Shown here: positions 1 to 9,300 of the stretch, one piece after another
How the letters are laid out: each line of letters starts with the position of its first letter
How positions within the stretch are numbered: position 1 is the stretch's first letter
Assembly: GCA_027406905.1 (NCBI GenBank)
Contig: DAHZHT010000002.1
Location: 136,380-200,379 of the forward strand
Direction of reading: 5' to 3'
DNA from: Elusimicrobiota bacterium
GTDB lineage: Bacteria; Elusimicrobiota; Elusimicrobia; UBA1565; UBA9628
Length of the DNA stretch: 64,000 nucleotides
Notes under the pieces: model-generated
The model's input: the letters and a program-made list of their open reading frames with translations, nothing else
Databases searched by the model: none
Told to the model about the DNA's origin: nothing
Program-made: the position numbers and the translations under genes

Positions 1-961
1 CATCTCCGATGACCGAGTTGAGAATCCGCCCATCTAAAATTCGCGCCGGAGGCCCGTCATGGCGCTCGGAGTGAATCGGCCAACGATGATTATTCAAATC
101 AAAACGTGGAAACTCTCCTAAAATATCCATATGGGATTGATAGAAGCTTTCAATAGTCCCTACGTCTCGCCAATAAGCCTTTTCCTCATGAGATTTGAGA
201 CCGGGAAGAATATTGAGCGCGAAATCATATGCGTAGGTGCGCATTTTTTTGTGAATCACGGGCAAGATGGATTTCCCGAAGTCAAATTCAGCTCCCGCGC
301 CCAAGGTCTTATCGGAAAGAACCGCCAGCAAAGCCTCGGTTGAAAATAAGTAATTACCCATCGAGGCGTAGGCCCGGGCGGGATCGGTCGGCATCGGCTT
401 TGCGATCTTTGGTTTTTCAACGAAAGATAGAATTTTTCCTTCCTCATCGGTCTCGATAATTCCAAATCCCTGGGAGCGTTCAATAGGAACTGGAATAGCC
501 GAAACCGTAATGTCGGCTTCTCTCTTTAAATGAAAGTGAATCATCTGCCCAATGTCCATGCGATAAATATGGTCTGAACCAAACACCGCGACAATATCAG
601 GATCGAAATCATAAATCAAGTTAAGATTTTGGCGAACCGCGTCGGCCGTCCCTTGATACCAATTCTGGCCCAAACGCATCTGGGGAGGGACCAGGGCGAT
701 GAATTGATCGCGAGTCAGACCCACGGTGCGCCAGCTTGAGCGCAGGTATTCAATCAAGCTTTGAGACATATACTGGACTAAAACATAAATAGACTGAACC
801 CCGGAATTGATGCAGTTAGACAGCACGAAATCAACGATCCGGTGCTTAGCCCCAAACGGGACCGAGGGCTTTGGGCGGCTGACCGTCAAGGGATAAAGCC
901 TTTCTCCGCGGCCTCCGGCTAAAATGAGAGCAAGAACGCGCTTGGTTGGTTCAATCGCCAT
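1..961 (-). CDS. glgC: Glucose-1-phosphate adenylyltransferase (C-terminus beyond window)
   Basis: Makes ADP-glucose from glucose-1-phosphate and ATP, the committed step of bacterial glycogen synthesis. Translating from the ATG at 961 gives the nucleotidyltransferase signature LALILAGGRGERLYPLT near residue 9, followed by SRPKPSVPFGAKHRIVDFVL and, further on, GTADAVRQNL and FGSDHIYRMD, all typical of GlgC. The frame stays open to the first base of the window, so about 320 residues are seen. The family is usually near 420-430 residues, so the left-handed beta-helix end is missing here. The start overlaps the end of the upstream adaptor gene by 11 bp, which suggests co-transcription. The identification is firm. 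Confidence 0.95.
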   Translation of the reverse strand, partial: MAIEPTKRVLALILAGGRGERLYPLTVSRPKPSVPFGAKHRIVDFVLSNCINSGVQSIYVLVQYMSQSLIEYLRSSWRTVGLTRDQFIALVPPQMRLGQNWYQGTADAVRQNLNLIYDFDPDIVAVFGSDHIYRMDIGQMIHFHLKREADITVSAIPVPIERSQGFGIIETDEEGKILSFVEKPKIAKPMPTDPARAYASMGNYLFSTEALLAVLSDKTLGAGAEFDFGKSILPVIHKKMRTYAYDFALNILPGLKSHEEKAYWRDVGTIESFYQSHMDILGEFPRFDLNNHRWPIHSERHDGPPARILDGRILNSVIGD

Positions 962-1982
962 AATCTTCACCCGAATTGGATTTTCTTTGTTCATCGCGGG
1001 ACGGCAAAGGCTTAACCGCTTTTAACCTTTCCCAAAAAGAAGGGCCTTTGGGTTTCTTCGGCGAGCTTTTCGCTTGAGTAGCGGATCGAGCGGAGAGACC
1101 TTGAGAAATCGCCGGCGCCGTTGAAACTACAGGCATTAAAGACAAAGCGTGTTTGGGATCGTATCGGGAGGCTTTATTGAGCTCAACGTCTTTTAGAGTT
1201 AAAATTGGGCTGTGATTCGTTAGGGCTTCCGAGGCTTTTATTTCCGTCAATTCCTTCGTCGTAATCCCGGAAACGACCTCCATCGGCAGAAAAACCTTCC
1301 CTTGATAGCTAATCAACGAAGAAGTTGGAACCGCCAATACGTCATAAGCTAGAGTAATGCGCCCCGCCCATTGAAGCTCCTGGGGATAGCGCCGAACAGG
1401 AATGAAACTGTTGAAAACGCCCATTGGCGGCGCCGTCGTTTGATCGAGAGAATAATTCTGGACGCGAGTTTTCTTTTTTTTGAGCGCATTGGAAGCGGGC
1501 CAGAAAACCAACTCCTGTCCGTCTTTGACATAACGAGCATATTCCGGAGGGATTTTCCCGAACAAGGCAACCCGATAAGCCACCTGAAATAATGGATCTC
1601 CGGTTTTAATGCGTCGCCCCTCCGAAACAAAACGGTGTAAAATAAGGCAATCCCGTGGGCAAGAAACCTTCATGAGAGAATACAACGATTTCCAGCGGTC
1701 CAAAACCGCCTGTTTGGGATTCATTCCTCTAGAATCCAATAGGGCCGCAGCTTTGGTATCCGCGAGATAAGCCAAGGGCTGGCCAGCCTTGACCCAGGTC
1801 TGTTCTTGCGCGTTTACCGTTTCAACCCGGCCATCGAAAGGAGCCTCCAATTTCTCTCTTTTTTTGAAGGCAATCGTTCCTTGAACCGGAATGGAGATAT
1901 CCGAGAGCCGAGCGACAGCGACGCTTTGAGCGAAAAGCGCAGAAGAAAAAAACGCCAGACAAGGGGCCAGCAAAAAGCTCAT
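951..1982 (-). CDS. Exported HlyD/CusB-like periplasmic adaptor protein
   Basis: A 343-residue protein with an N-terminal signal peptide (cleavage likely after SALFAQ). It then has a split biotinyl-lipoyl-like (barrel-sandwich) segment at about residues 30-85, with the phrases EAPFDGRVETV and WVKAGQPLAYL. This is the pattern of membrane-fusion adaptors that join inner-membrane pumps to outer-membrane channels. A second half-motif (VSEGRRIKTGDPLFQVA) follows at about 120-135. The C-terminal third is basic and low in complexity. No pump gene lies beside it, so the partner is unknown. The start shares an ATGA overlap with thyX. The adaptor fold is inferred from sequence pattern, and the substrate cannot be told. 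Confidence 0.6.
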   Translation of the reverse strand: MSFLLAPCLAFFSSALFAQSVAVARLSDISIPVQGTIAFKKREKLEAPFDGRVETVNAQEQTWVKAGQPLAYLADTKAAALLDSRGMNPKQAVLDRWKSLYSLMKVSCPRDCLILHRFVSEGRRIKTGDPLFQVAYRVALFGKIPPEYARYVKDGQELVFWPASNALKKKKTRVQNYSLDQTTAPPMGVFNSFIPVRRYPQELQWAGRITLAYDVLAVPTSSLISYQGKVFLPMEVVSGITTKELTEIKASEALTNHSPILTLKDVELNKASRYDPKHALSLMPVVSTAPAISQGLSARSATQAKSSPKKPKGPSFWERLKAVKPLPSRDEQRKSNSGEDYGD

Positions 1983-2707
1983 GCCTTCAATGTCAACTCC
2001 GATAACTGGCGCTTGCGCTCATCTAAAATAGGATTAACGCCTTTCCAAGCATGCCCCAAGAAAGCGGAAAAAGTCCAGGGCATTTTCTCCTCGAAAAAAG
2101 AAGCGAGCGCTTCCGCGTATTTCTGAATTTCCCACTGGGCGTGCGCGTCCGCCCTCAACGATATAAAATTCATCAAGCTACGGGCGTTGATGGTCCAATA
2201 AAACTGCGTGTACCCATTGAGCGGAAGAATCATTCTCGCCATCTCTCTAGCCGCGCCTAATTTCAAGAGTTTCTGGTAAGTTTCATAACAGGCGCGAACC
2301 TGGGAATCCAACAATCGCGTCAATTCCTCATTCGGGACATTGGCGGCGACCGAGCCCTGCTTATTTTTCAGGTCTTGTCCGCGCCAAACGGTGGGGATAT
2401 AAAACTCGTCTTTAACCTCCGTATATCGGCCGGAGATCTCATTATAAGAAGCCATCCGATGGCGAATCCATTGCCTCATGACAAAAATCGGGCAAGAGAC
2501 GTGAAACTTAAAAACCGATTGTTCAAAAGGCGTCATGTGATCGTTTTTTAAGAGATAGTTGATGAGCTTACGATCCGCCTCTTCGCCTTTGGATTCCGCG
2601 GCATAAGAAACCCGCGCCGACTGAACCACCGCAAGGTCTCCGCCCATAAAATCAACCAATCGGACAAAACCGCGATCCAAGAGCTTAATCCCCGCATCAA
2701 TAGCCAT
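1979..2707 (-). CDS. thyX: FAD-dependent thymidylate synthase ThyX
   Basis: Makes dTMP from dUMP using methylene-tetrahydrofolate, FAD and NADPH, replacing ThyA. The ThyX signature RHRxxSxNExSxRY is complete at residues 82-95 (RHRMASYNEISGRY). Further conserved blocks are HMTPFEQ at 57-63, REMARMILP at 154-162 and LRADAHAQWEIQ at 184-195. The length of 242 residues is normal. The start has a good Shine-Dalgarno sequence (GAGGAGGG) in the 13-bp gap after the upstream CbiX-like gene. The gene is embedded in a run of exported-protein genes, which says little about its role because ThyX is housekeeping. Confidence 0.97.
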   Translation of the reverse strand: MAIDAGIKLLDRGFVRLVDFMGGDLAVVQSARVSYAAESKGEEADRKLINYLLKNDHMTPFEQSVFKFHVSCPIFVMRQWIRHRMASYNEISGRYTEVKDEFYIPTVWRGQDLKNKQGSVAANVPNEELTRLLDSQVRACYETYQKLLKLGAAREMARMILPLNGYTQFYWTINARSLMNFISLRADAHAQWEIQKYAEALASFFEEKMPWTFSAFLGHAWKGVNPILDERKRQLSELTLKA

Positions 2708-2720
2708 TAAAACGCCCTCC

Positions 2721-3704
2721 TCATCGGATTTTTGGGAAATTCATAAAGCCTTTATTTCCCTTTTCTTTATATTTGCGCATATCGCCCATCTGAGCGCCTT
2801 CCCGCGCCATTTTCAAAACCCACGGTGCAATCAACGGATTGGGTAAAAGCGTCTTCCCATTATAGCCAACTAAAAGCCCGGAAAGAATCCTAGAGAGTCT
2901 CTGCGTCAATATATCCGAAGCCAATTCCGTAGAGAGAATAAAAACCGGGCCGCTAAGACGCAATTTCTGAACGCTCTCCCTGAACATTTTTTCGGAAACC
3001 GCCGTTTTCTCCTGGCTATCGCCCTCGCTGATCAAAAATACCTGGGTTGATTTAAATTTCGCCCGCCGCCCGATTTTAGCGGCTAAGCGGCTTAGGACTT
3101 CTTTCCAATTTTTTGCGTCCTTAGCCGAATCGGGTTCTTCAGAGATAATCGCCAAATTCTGGTCTTTGCGGCTAATCCGCAAAGAAAATATTCGGCTCAA
3201 AAGAATTTTTTCGAGCACGGAAGACGAGTCTAAAGTCGCGGTTAAAACGACCGGGACATGAATTTCTAAACGCTTCTGCGGCGGCCCCGCCAAATCCTGA
3301 TAGGTTTTAAAAAGGCTCCGGGACGGATTTTTGCCGATTCCTAATAAATACCGAACTTGTTTGATCACGCTCGCTTGCGAAGAATAAAAAATCGGGACGA
3401 CGACGATTTTTTTAACCCGCCGGGCTTCTAATTGATCGATTCCATGCTGCATGTCGTCGGTATCCGCCAAACCGAAAGCGAAGGCGACCGGAAAGCGCGC
3501 CATAAAGGCGGTTTTAATCTGCCGCGTGGTCTCGGTCCATTGCGGAGCATTTCCCTCTTCCAAAACCAATACCCCAAAGGCAGGCTCTCCAAAACTTGGC
3601 GGCGGAAGAGGCGGAATGGCCGCTTGAAGACTTAATCCGAAAGCGCTCAGTAAAATTAAAGATTGAATGCCCATAGATGCGTTTTTTTGGAAGAACCTAT
3701 CCAT
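2721..3704 (-). CDS. Exported CbiX/chelatase-like protein lacking the metal-site histidine
   Basis: After a signal peptide the sequence resembles one CbiX/SirB module. A VLVLEEGNAPQW segment stands where chelatases have a beta-strand ending in HGS, and is followed by a helix, a LADTDDMQHGIDQLEARRVKKIVVVPIF block and SSQASVIKQV. A second, weaker copy begins LAIISEEPDSAKDAKNW. In both copies acidic residues stand where the chelating histidine is expected, so it may bind rather than insert metal, or not act on metal at all. The start at 3704 puts Arg and Lys before the hydrophobic stretch. ATGs at 3749 and 3674 are alternatives. The gene overlaps the upstream beta-propeller gene by 49 bp. Confidence 0.5.
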   Translation of the reverse strand: MDRFFQKNASMGIQSLILLSAFGLSLQAAIPPLPPPSFGEPAFGVLVLEEGNAPQWTETTRQIKTAFMARFPVAFAFGLADTDDMQHGIDQLEARRVKKIVVVPIFYSSQASVIKQVRYLLGIGKNPSRSLFKTYQDLAGPPQKRLEIHVPVVLTATLDSSSVLEKILLSRIFSLRISRKDQNLAIISEEPDSAKDAKNWKEVLSRLAAKIGRRAKFKSTQVFLISEGDSQEKTAVSEKMFRESVQKLRLSGPVFILSTELASDILTQRLSRILSGLLVGYNGKTLLPNPLIAPWVLKMAREGAQMGDMRKYKEKGNKGFMNFPKIR

Positions 3705-4711
3705 AAGGCGATGATTTGAGGCGACTTTGAAGCCGAAGGATAGACCCAATCAATGTCGGAAACGACTCCCGGAAAGTCTGCGGTCCAATTTCTCTCAAAA
3801 TCTTCATCTCTCCACTCAAAAGAAGAAATTTTTCCACGATCAAAAAGCCCAAATGACTCGGCGAGAAACCCCCACCGTGACTCGTTTTTAACCACAAACA
3901 AAAGCCCGTTTTTAAACAAAATTCGCGGAGAAAACTCGAGTATATGCGAACTGGAAACAGGCCATCTCAGGCGGTTGGGAGATTGCCCATATGAGCCCGG
4001 AATAGTCCATTCTTTCCCTTGGGAAGAAATCTCAAGGCGATTTCCCGGAACAATCGCCGCAAATAAATCTTGGCCCTTCAGATGAACCGCGGTTTGGGAA
4101 TAAAGCCAGCGCGACAAAACCTGGTTATAACTTTTATCGGCTGAAGAATAGCTTCCTTTATAAGCTAACGGATAAATCGCGGATAGGGGAAAGGAGCCGT
4201 TGTCCAAAAGCTGTTGGCAAAAAAGCGAACCCGCCCCCGTGCCACCAATTCCGCGAACGACATATGGAATTTGGGCCAGGGGCTTCCAAATTTTTTGAGA
4301 CAAGGAAAATTCAAACACCCGGGTTCCCACCTGTCCCAAGGCTCCATCGTAATATGTGACAAAAAGTTTCGCTTTGGACCCCGCGCCTAAAGGCGAGGCC
4401 GTTAAAGATAAAATTCGGGATTGGCTTTCAGGCATTACATAGACCGAGACCGGAGAAGAAGAAACAACAGGGTAGGAATAGAGAAATATTTTTCGATTGG
4501 AAGCCAACGCCAACTGAAAAGACTCTCCGCCGATAAAATTTCCGACGGCAAAATCAACGGCGTCCAGATGAAGAGGCGGGCTTTTCCAAGCGATTGGAGG
4601 CGCGCTTAAGGCCAGGGAAATGGATGAAAAAAATAACGAAGGCAAGAAAATAAGGCCCCAGCGGATAGCCCTCTCTTTTTTCCACTGGATTAGGAAATGT
4701 TCAAAAGACAT
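3656..4711 (-). CDS. Exported protein of unknown function, beta-propeller-like
   Basis: A 351-residue protein with a signal anchor (WGLIFLPSLFFSSISLALS). It then has repeated short beta-rich units such as DAVDFAVGNFIGGESFQLALAS and ILSLTASPLGAGSKAKLFVTYYDG, which resemble FG-GAP/VCBS blades. I recognise no specific family. It has its own promoter (TTAACA, 17 bp, TATTCT) whose -10 box ends 7 nt before the ATG, so the mRNA is probably leaderless. It lies between an HMA-like secreted protein and a CbiX-like secreted protein and may be part of the same envelope process. Confidence 0.6.
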   Translation of the reverse strand: MSFEHFLIQWKKERAIRWGLIFLPSLFFSSISLALSAPPIAWKSPPLHLDAVDFAVGNFIGGESFQLALASNRKIFLYSYPVVSSSPVSVYVMPESQSRILSLTASPLGAGSKAKLFVTYYDGALGQVGTRVFEFSLSQKIWKPLAQIPYVVRGIGGTGAGSLFCQQLLDNGSFPLSAIYPLAYKGSYSSADKSYNQVLSRWLYSQTAVHLKGQDLFAAIVPGNRLEISSQGKEWTIPGSYGQSPNRLRWPVSSSHILEFSPRILFKNGLLFVVKNESRWGFLAESFGLFDRGKISSFEWRDEDFERNWTADFPGVVSDIDWVYPSASKSPQIIALWIGSSKKTHLWAFNL

Positions 4712-4718
4712 TTTAAAC

Positions 4719-4747
4719 AGAATACCATTTAAATTTTGTTTTGTTAA
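4719..4747 (-). promoter_or_regulatory. Sigma70-type promoter, leaderless start for the beta-propeller gene
   Basis: On the minus strand TTAACA (4742-4747) is followed after 17 bp by TATTCT (4719-4724). The predicted transcription start falls at 4712 or 4711, where the ATG begins, and there is no Shine-Dalgarno sequence. Confidence 0.55.
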
Positions 4748-4777
4748 AACTCTTAGGAGCCGATCAAAGACCGCCCG

Positions 4778-5221
4778 CTAAAAATTAAGCTCAAGCCAAC
4801 GGATAAAGGCCCAACGCGAATCCGCTTTAGGCGGACTCATCCAACCGCGGCCGCCATCTTTGAGGCGGCTTAAAGGCAATTCTTCTATCTGAACCGGCCC
4901 CGGGCGATATCCCGCCTTAATCATCACTTCTTGAAGAGTTGAAGAACTGACGGAGACTCCGGGCTTAAAATCGAGAATCGCCAGGGAATCGCGGAGATCG
5001 AATTTATAGCGATTAAGCCCCTTGAGCTGATCTAAGCGAACCTCTATGTTAAAAAATCCACGCGGCGAGAAAACCCCGCGGATTCCCATGGTCGCGCGCA
5101 AAACGCTTTGGCCGCCGGTTTTTTGAATGACGGGAGACGGCTGCGCATGAAGCGGCGAAAACTCCGCCGCAAAGAAACTCACGACAAACAGACAACTGAA
5201 CGTACTCAAATATTTTTTCAT
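4778..5221 (-). CDS. Small exported HMA-like (ferredoxin-like fold) protein without CxxC
   Basis: A 147-residue protein with a clear signal peptide (MKKYLSTFSCLFVVSFFAAE). The middle reads FNIEVRLDQLKGLNRYKFDL, then LAILDFKPGVSVSSSTLQEV and MIKAGYRPG. This matches the strand-helix-strand layout and the ending of heavy-metal-associated (MerP/CopZ) domains, but the metal-binding CxxC loop is absent. It overlaps the upstream outer-membrane gene by ATGA, so the two are translationally coupled. The HMA relation is an inference from pattern. A degenerate domain or an unrelated alpha/beta protein are the alternatives. Confidence 0.5.
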   Translation of the reverse strand: MKKYLSTFSCLFVVSFFAAEFSPLHAQPSPVIQKTGGQSVLRATMGIRGVFSPRGFFNIEVRLDQLKGLNRYKFDLRDSLAILDFKPGVSVSSSTLQEVMIKAGYRPGPVQIEELPLSRLKDGGRGWMSPPKADSRWAFIRWLELNF

Positions 5222-6222
5222 GTCCCTAAATTGGGATGCGGCTTTTTCTTTTCCCTCCAGGAAGGCATGGCGAGATAATACTCATAAAACAGGCGAAAAG
5301 AAACGATCTGATCAATAGCCCCGGGCCCATTTAAATTTTGAATCACCGGGACTCCCACTTCGGCGCCCAATTCCCAATGCAAGGTCGCGTAATCAACGCC
5401 GGACCAAAAAAGCCAGGTAAACCCGCCAGAGGCGCTGTCTAAACTGCCGCTGACGACGCTCCGATTGTTCCAAATACAGTTGGTCTCGACAACCCCCCAA
5501 AGCTCGTTGGGCAAATAAGAGCTGGGAAGAGAACGCGGCAAAAGCCTCCATTCAAATTCTCCATCCGTTCTATATTCATCGCCCAAATCAAAGCCGCCGG
5601 AAGCCGGAAGATTATGCCGCCAAGTCGCGTCCCAGCTAAATCCGTAATTGCGGTTATAAAACGCGGCCGTCAGCCCTAAAAAAGAATCCACCGATCCCGA
5701 ACCGTTTTGAAGAGCCAAGGGCAAGGGCCCGGCGCTATTGGACTGACGGTAATATCCGGTCGGCAAATAAGCCCCCACCAAAGGAGCGATGCGGAAGGTA
5801 CTCCCGGGATAATCCAAATCCAAAAGCGTATAGCGGGCAAAAACAAGGGTATCTCCAAAACCGCTGGCGCTAAGACTCTGACTCCCCTGGGGCAAGCCCT
5901 CCTGCATGGAACTAAAGCCCTGCCGTGTGTCCAAGGCCAGCGCGATTTTATCGGTTAAGCCATAGAGAAAGGTTTCGGGAAACTGATCATTATTAACCTG
6001 CGTTCCTCCGGAGGGAGCCGAGGGGTTTGAGCTCAAGGTCGGATTAAAAGAAAAGCGGGCTAGGAGCTGATCTTGGGAAACCGGCAAGGCCGTGATAAAG
6101 GTCGCGGGCGCGGCTCTGAGTTTTTGGGCGGCAACAATCCCGTTCCAGCAAAAAACGCTAACGGCGATAACACAACAAACCCGCCAACGCGGATACACCC
6201 ACTCTTTCAGCCAATGTAACAC
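5218..6222 (-). CDS. Outer-membrane beta-barrel protein, phenol MetA-degradation type
   Basis: A 334-residue exported protein. After the signal peptide (VSVFCWNGIVAAQ) it has a run of alternating hydrophobic, aromatic-rich strands such as FGDTLVFARYTLLDLDY and FRIAPLVGAYLPTGYYR, ending in aromatic residues. This fits the MetA-pathway (transporter-like) outer-membrane family. It is first in a minus-strand run and starts with GTG at 6222. A -10 box (TAGAAT) ends 7 nt before that GTG, so the message is probably leaderless. The family call rests on pattern only. Substrates of such proteins are generally not established. Confidence 0.6.
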   Translation of the reverse strand: MLHWLKEWVYPRWRVCCVIAVSVFCWNGIVAAQKLRAAPATFITALPVSQDQLLARFSFNPTLSSNPSAPSGGTQVNNDQFPETFLYGLTDKIALALDTRQGFSSMQEGLPQGSQSLSASGFGDTLVFARYTLLDLDYPGSTFRIAPLVGAYLPTGYYRQSNSAGPLPLALQNGSGSVDSFLGLTAAFYNRNYGFSWDATWRHNLPASGGFDLGDEYRTDGEFEWRLLPRSLPSSYLPNELWGVVETNCIWNNRSVVSGSLDSASGGFTWLFWSGVDYATLHWELGAEVGVPVIQNLNGPGAIDQIVSFRLFYEYYLAMPSWREKKKPHPNLGT

Positions 6223-6229
6223 TCAATCT

Positions 6230-6259
6230 ATTCTAACCAATAGCAAGCAAGCTGGACAA
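6230..6259 (-). promoter_or_regulatory. Promoter for the outer-membrane protein gene, leaderless
   Basis: TTGTCC (6254-6259) and TAGAAT (6230-6235) on the minus strand are 18 bp apart. The start point would be within a base of the GTG at 6222. The -35 box is a moderate match. Confidence 0.4.
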
Positions 6260-6305
6260 ATCCTAAAATCTAAAGTCGGTCACTCCTCCGTGTCCTCCCC
6301 CCCCC

Positions 6306-6334
6306 TTGAAAAACCGTATTTTTCCCATTATACT
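6306..6334 (+). promoter_or_regulatory. Sigma70-type promoter for the NHL-repeat protein gene
   Basis: TTGAAA (6306-6311), a 17-bp spacer and TATACT (6329-6334) form a strong match, giving a leader of about 54 nt. A second, weaker candidate lies closer: TTGACT (6355-6360) and TATGCT (6380-6385), 19 bp apart. It would make the transcript almost leaderless. No Shine-Dalgarno sequence precedes the ATG at 6395. Confidence 0.6.
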
Positions 6335-6394
6335 CTGATTTTAGATTGACTTGATTGACTAAAAAGCTCGAAAAATTGATATGCTCGTGTTATC

Positions 6395-9300
6395 ATGAAA
6401 ATAAAAACAATTCTCGCCTACCTGCTCGTCGCCTTGCCCTCTCTCGCTTGGAGTTACGACACGGTCCATTTCTTGCCCTCTTTTTCCGTCTCAGAGGCCA
6501 AAAAGCCAATCGCCGTCCGCGCCGCCCTGGGCCGATATTACGTCCTCGATGAAAAGGGACGCCTCCTGGTTTATGATAAGAGCGGCAAATTAGCCGATCT
6601 CAGTTCCGAGAAAACCGCCCGCTTGCGCTACCCCGAAGGCTTGGCCGTCGCGGCTGACAAAGTCTATATCGCGGACACCGGAAATTCCGTTTTGAGGGCC
6701 TATGACCGCAATGGCAAATTCTTATTTTCCATGGGGATGCCGGGCTCCCGAGCCGGACAGTTCGACACCCCAAGCTCCATTGCCATCGGAGCGGACGGAC
6801 GGATTTACGTCGCGGACACCGGAAACAGAAAAATCGAAGTATTCACCCCCGACGGCCTATTTCTTTTTTGGTTTGGAGAAAAGGGATCGATGCCGGGGCA
6901 ATGGTCCAGGCCTGACAAAATCGCCGTTGACGCCTCCGACAGAATTTACGTCCTTGACCGTTCTAACCAGCGCATTGAGGAGTTCGACTCCTCAGCCCAC
7001 TTTTTAGTCGCCATTCCATTTAACGGGCAAGACTTTTCCGTCGATAGATACGGTTTTATCTATGGAATTTCAGCGGCCAGAGGAAGGGTCACGGAATGGG
7101 GCCCAGATGGCGCCGAATTGGGACATTTTGGAAGCCGCGGCTTGGGAGCCGGACAATTTAAATGGTTAAGATCAATTGATATAGCCCAGAACGGAAATCT
7201 CGTCATTCTCGACGGCGGGAAAAAAACCGTGGATATCATTTCAGTGGCCAATAAATTCAAGATTCACCCTATTCACCCCAGCGCCACCACAAAGCTATTT
7301 CCCTCGGGGCCGGACTCCGTCTGGAATTATTCAGCCAACCCGATTTTACTCAATCAATCTAACACCTACGTTTATTTACCGAAAGAAGGGAAATTCGACG
7401 TCCTCGATTCTTCCGGAAATATTCTCTCTCAATTTGGGAAGAAGGGCAAAAAAGAAGATCAGACATGGAAAGCGACTGGGCTGGCCCTTGATTCCTCGCT
7501 TGGGCTTTACGTTTCAGACGCTCCAAGGCACCGCATAGAACATTTTGTCTCGGATTCCTCCGGCGCGTGGAAATGGGATAAAAATATCGCGGAACCCAGC
7601 GGTTGGTTTGATGGACTCTCTAAAGAAGGGCGAGTCAGAAAGCCAGAAGGGCTTGCGGTCAACGGAGCGGGAACGCTTTATATCGCCGATCCGGGAAATC
7701 ACAGGGTGGACGCCTATACCCCGGACGGGGTTTTTCTCTTTTCGATTGGCCCCAAACTCGGCTCTTTTGAACTTGAAAAACCGGTCTCTGTCGCCTGGGA
7801 CAACTCGGGGTTTGTCTATTTCCTCGACCGCAGCCTTAAAAAGGTGTTTAAATGCAATCCTTCCGGAGAACTCATCAGCTCTTGGGGTGAAATGGGAGAA
7901 GCTCCGGGAAAATTTGAAGATCCCATCGCGCTGGCTTTTGACGGAGAAAACTACGTCTATGTCCTGGACCATGATCTCAAGCGCGTTTCCTCTTTTTCAA
8001 CCGATGGACGCTGGATTATGGATTTCTTTTCGGGAAGTTTAATCGGAGATCCGGTATCTCTCTCGGTAGACAAACAAGTTCTGAGAATTTCAGACCGGCT
8101 GAAAAAACATATTCTCTCCTTTCATATCCACCCTTCTCTCTCAGCCCCTCTTTCAATATCGACCGCCGCCAAAGAAGGCACGATAGAGCTTTCCTGGGAA
8201 CCGGTGACAAATTCATGGACCAAGGATTACCTTATTTACCGCTCCGACAAACGTTATGAAAACTTCATGCAAGTTGGAACGACCGATAAAAATCACTTTA
8301 CAGACTCTAGCGTCCAATCGGGACAAATCTATTACTACCGATTGGCCACCGAGGCGAAAACCGGAGACATCGGAACGCAAAGCCGGGCAATCAAGGCCAT
8401 TAATGGAGAAAGCGCCAATCGCCCGAAAATTTCCATCTCTTCCGTGACGCTGGCCGGAATATTTCCGGCCAATTATAAATGGTATTTAAAAAACCCCATT
8501 GGTTCGGCCACCATCACCAATAATTCCGACGTGCCGTTTAATGACCTAAAACTCACTTTCCAGATCAAAAATTACATGGATTTCGGCTACGACATACGCA
8601 TAAAAAAACTGGACCCGATGGCCTCAATTGTCGTCCCCCTGATCGCGACTTTAAACAATACCATCCTCAATGTCACGGAAGAAACTCCCATTCAGGCGAA
8701 ATTGACGCTGACCTATTTTGAAAAAAATAAAAAGAAAACGATCTCTCTTGCCCAGCCGCTGACCGTCTATTCCCGAAATGCGATCACCTGGCAAGACCCG
8801 CGCCGAATCGCCAACTTCATCACTCCCAATGATACCCCCGTGTTCGATTTTGAGAGAGCGGTTCTCCATCATCAGGAAGATTTTCCCGACGCTTCGGCTC
8901 TCAATTCCAATGTTCTAGCCGCAATGCGTTTATGGGAAGCCTTGGGAGTTTACGGCATGCAGTATACGGAAAACCCATCGAACTCTTTTGAGAAAGTTTC
9001 AACCAACCCCAATTTCCCAATTGACTATGCGCAATTTCCCAGGGAAACCCTTCGGCGAAAAAGCGGGCAATGCGATGATTTAACGACTCTATTAATTTCC
9101 ATGCTCGATGCAGACAATGTTCACGCCGCCATTATCGACTACCCGGGGCATATGGCCTTCATGTTCGATACCCATGCTTCATCTTGGACCGATGCCGCGT
9201 TTCCTAAAGACAGCTTGATTAGTTACGAAGGAACCTACTGGGTCCCCGTTGAATCAACGCTGATAGGGAAATCCTTCCTCGATGCCGTAAGAAATGCCGC

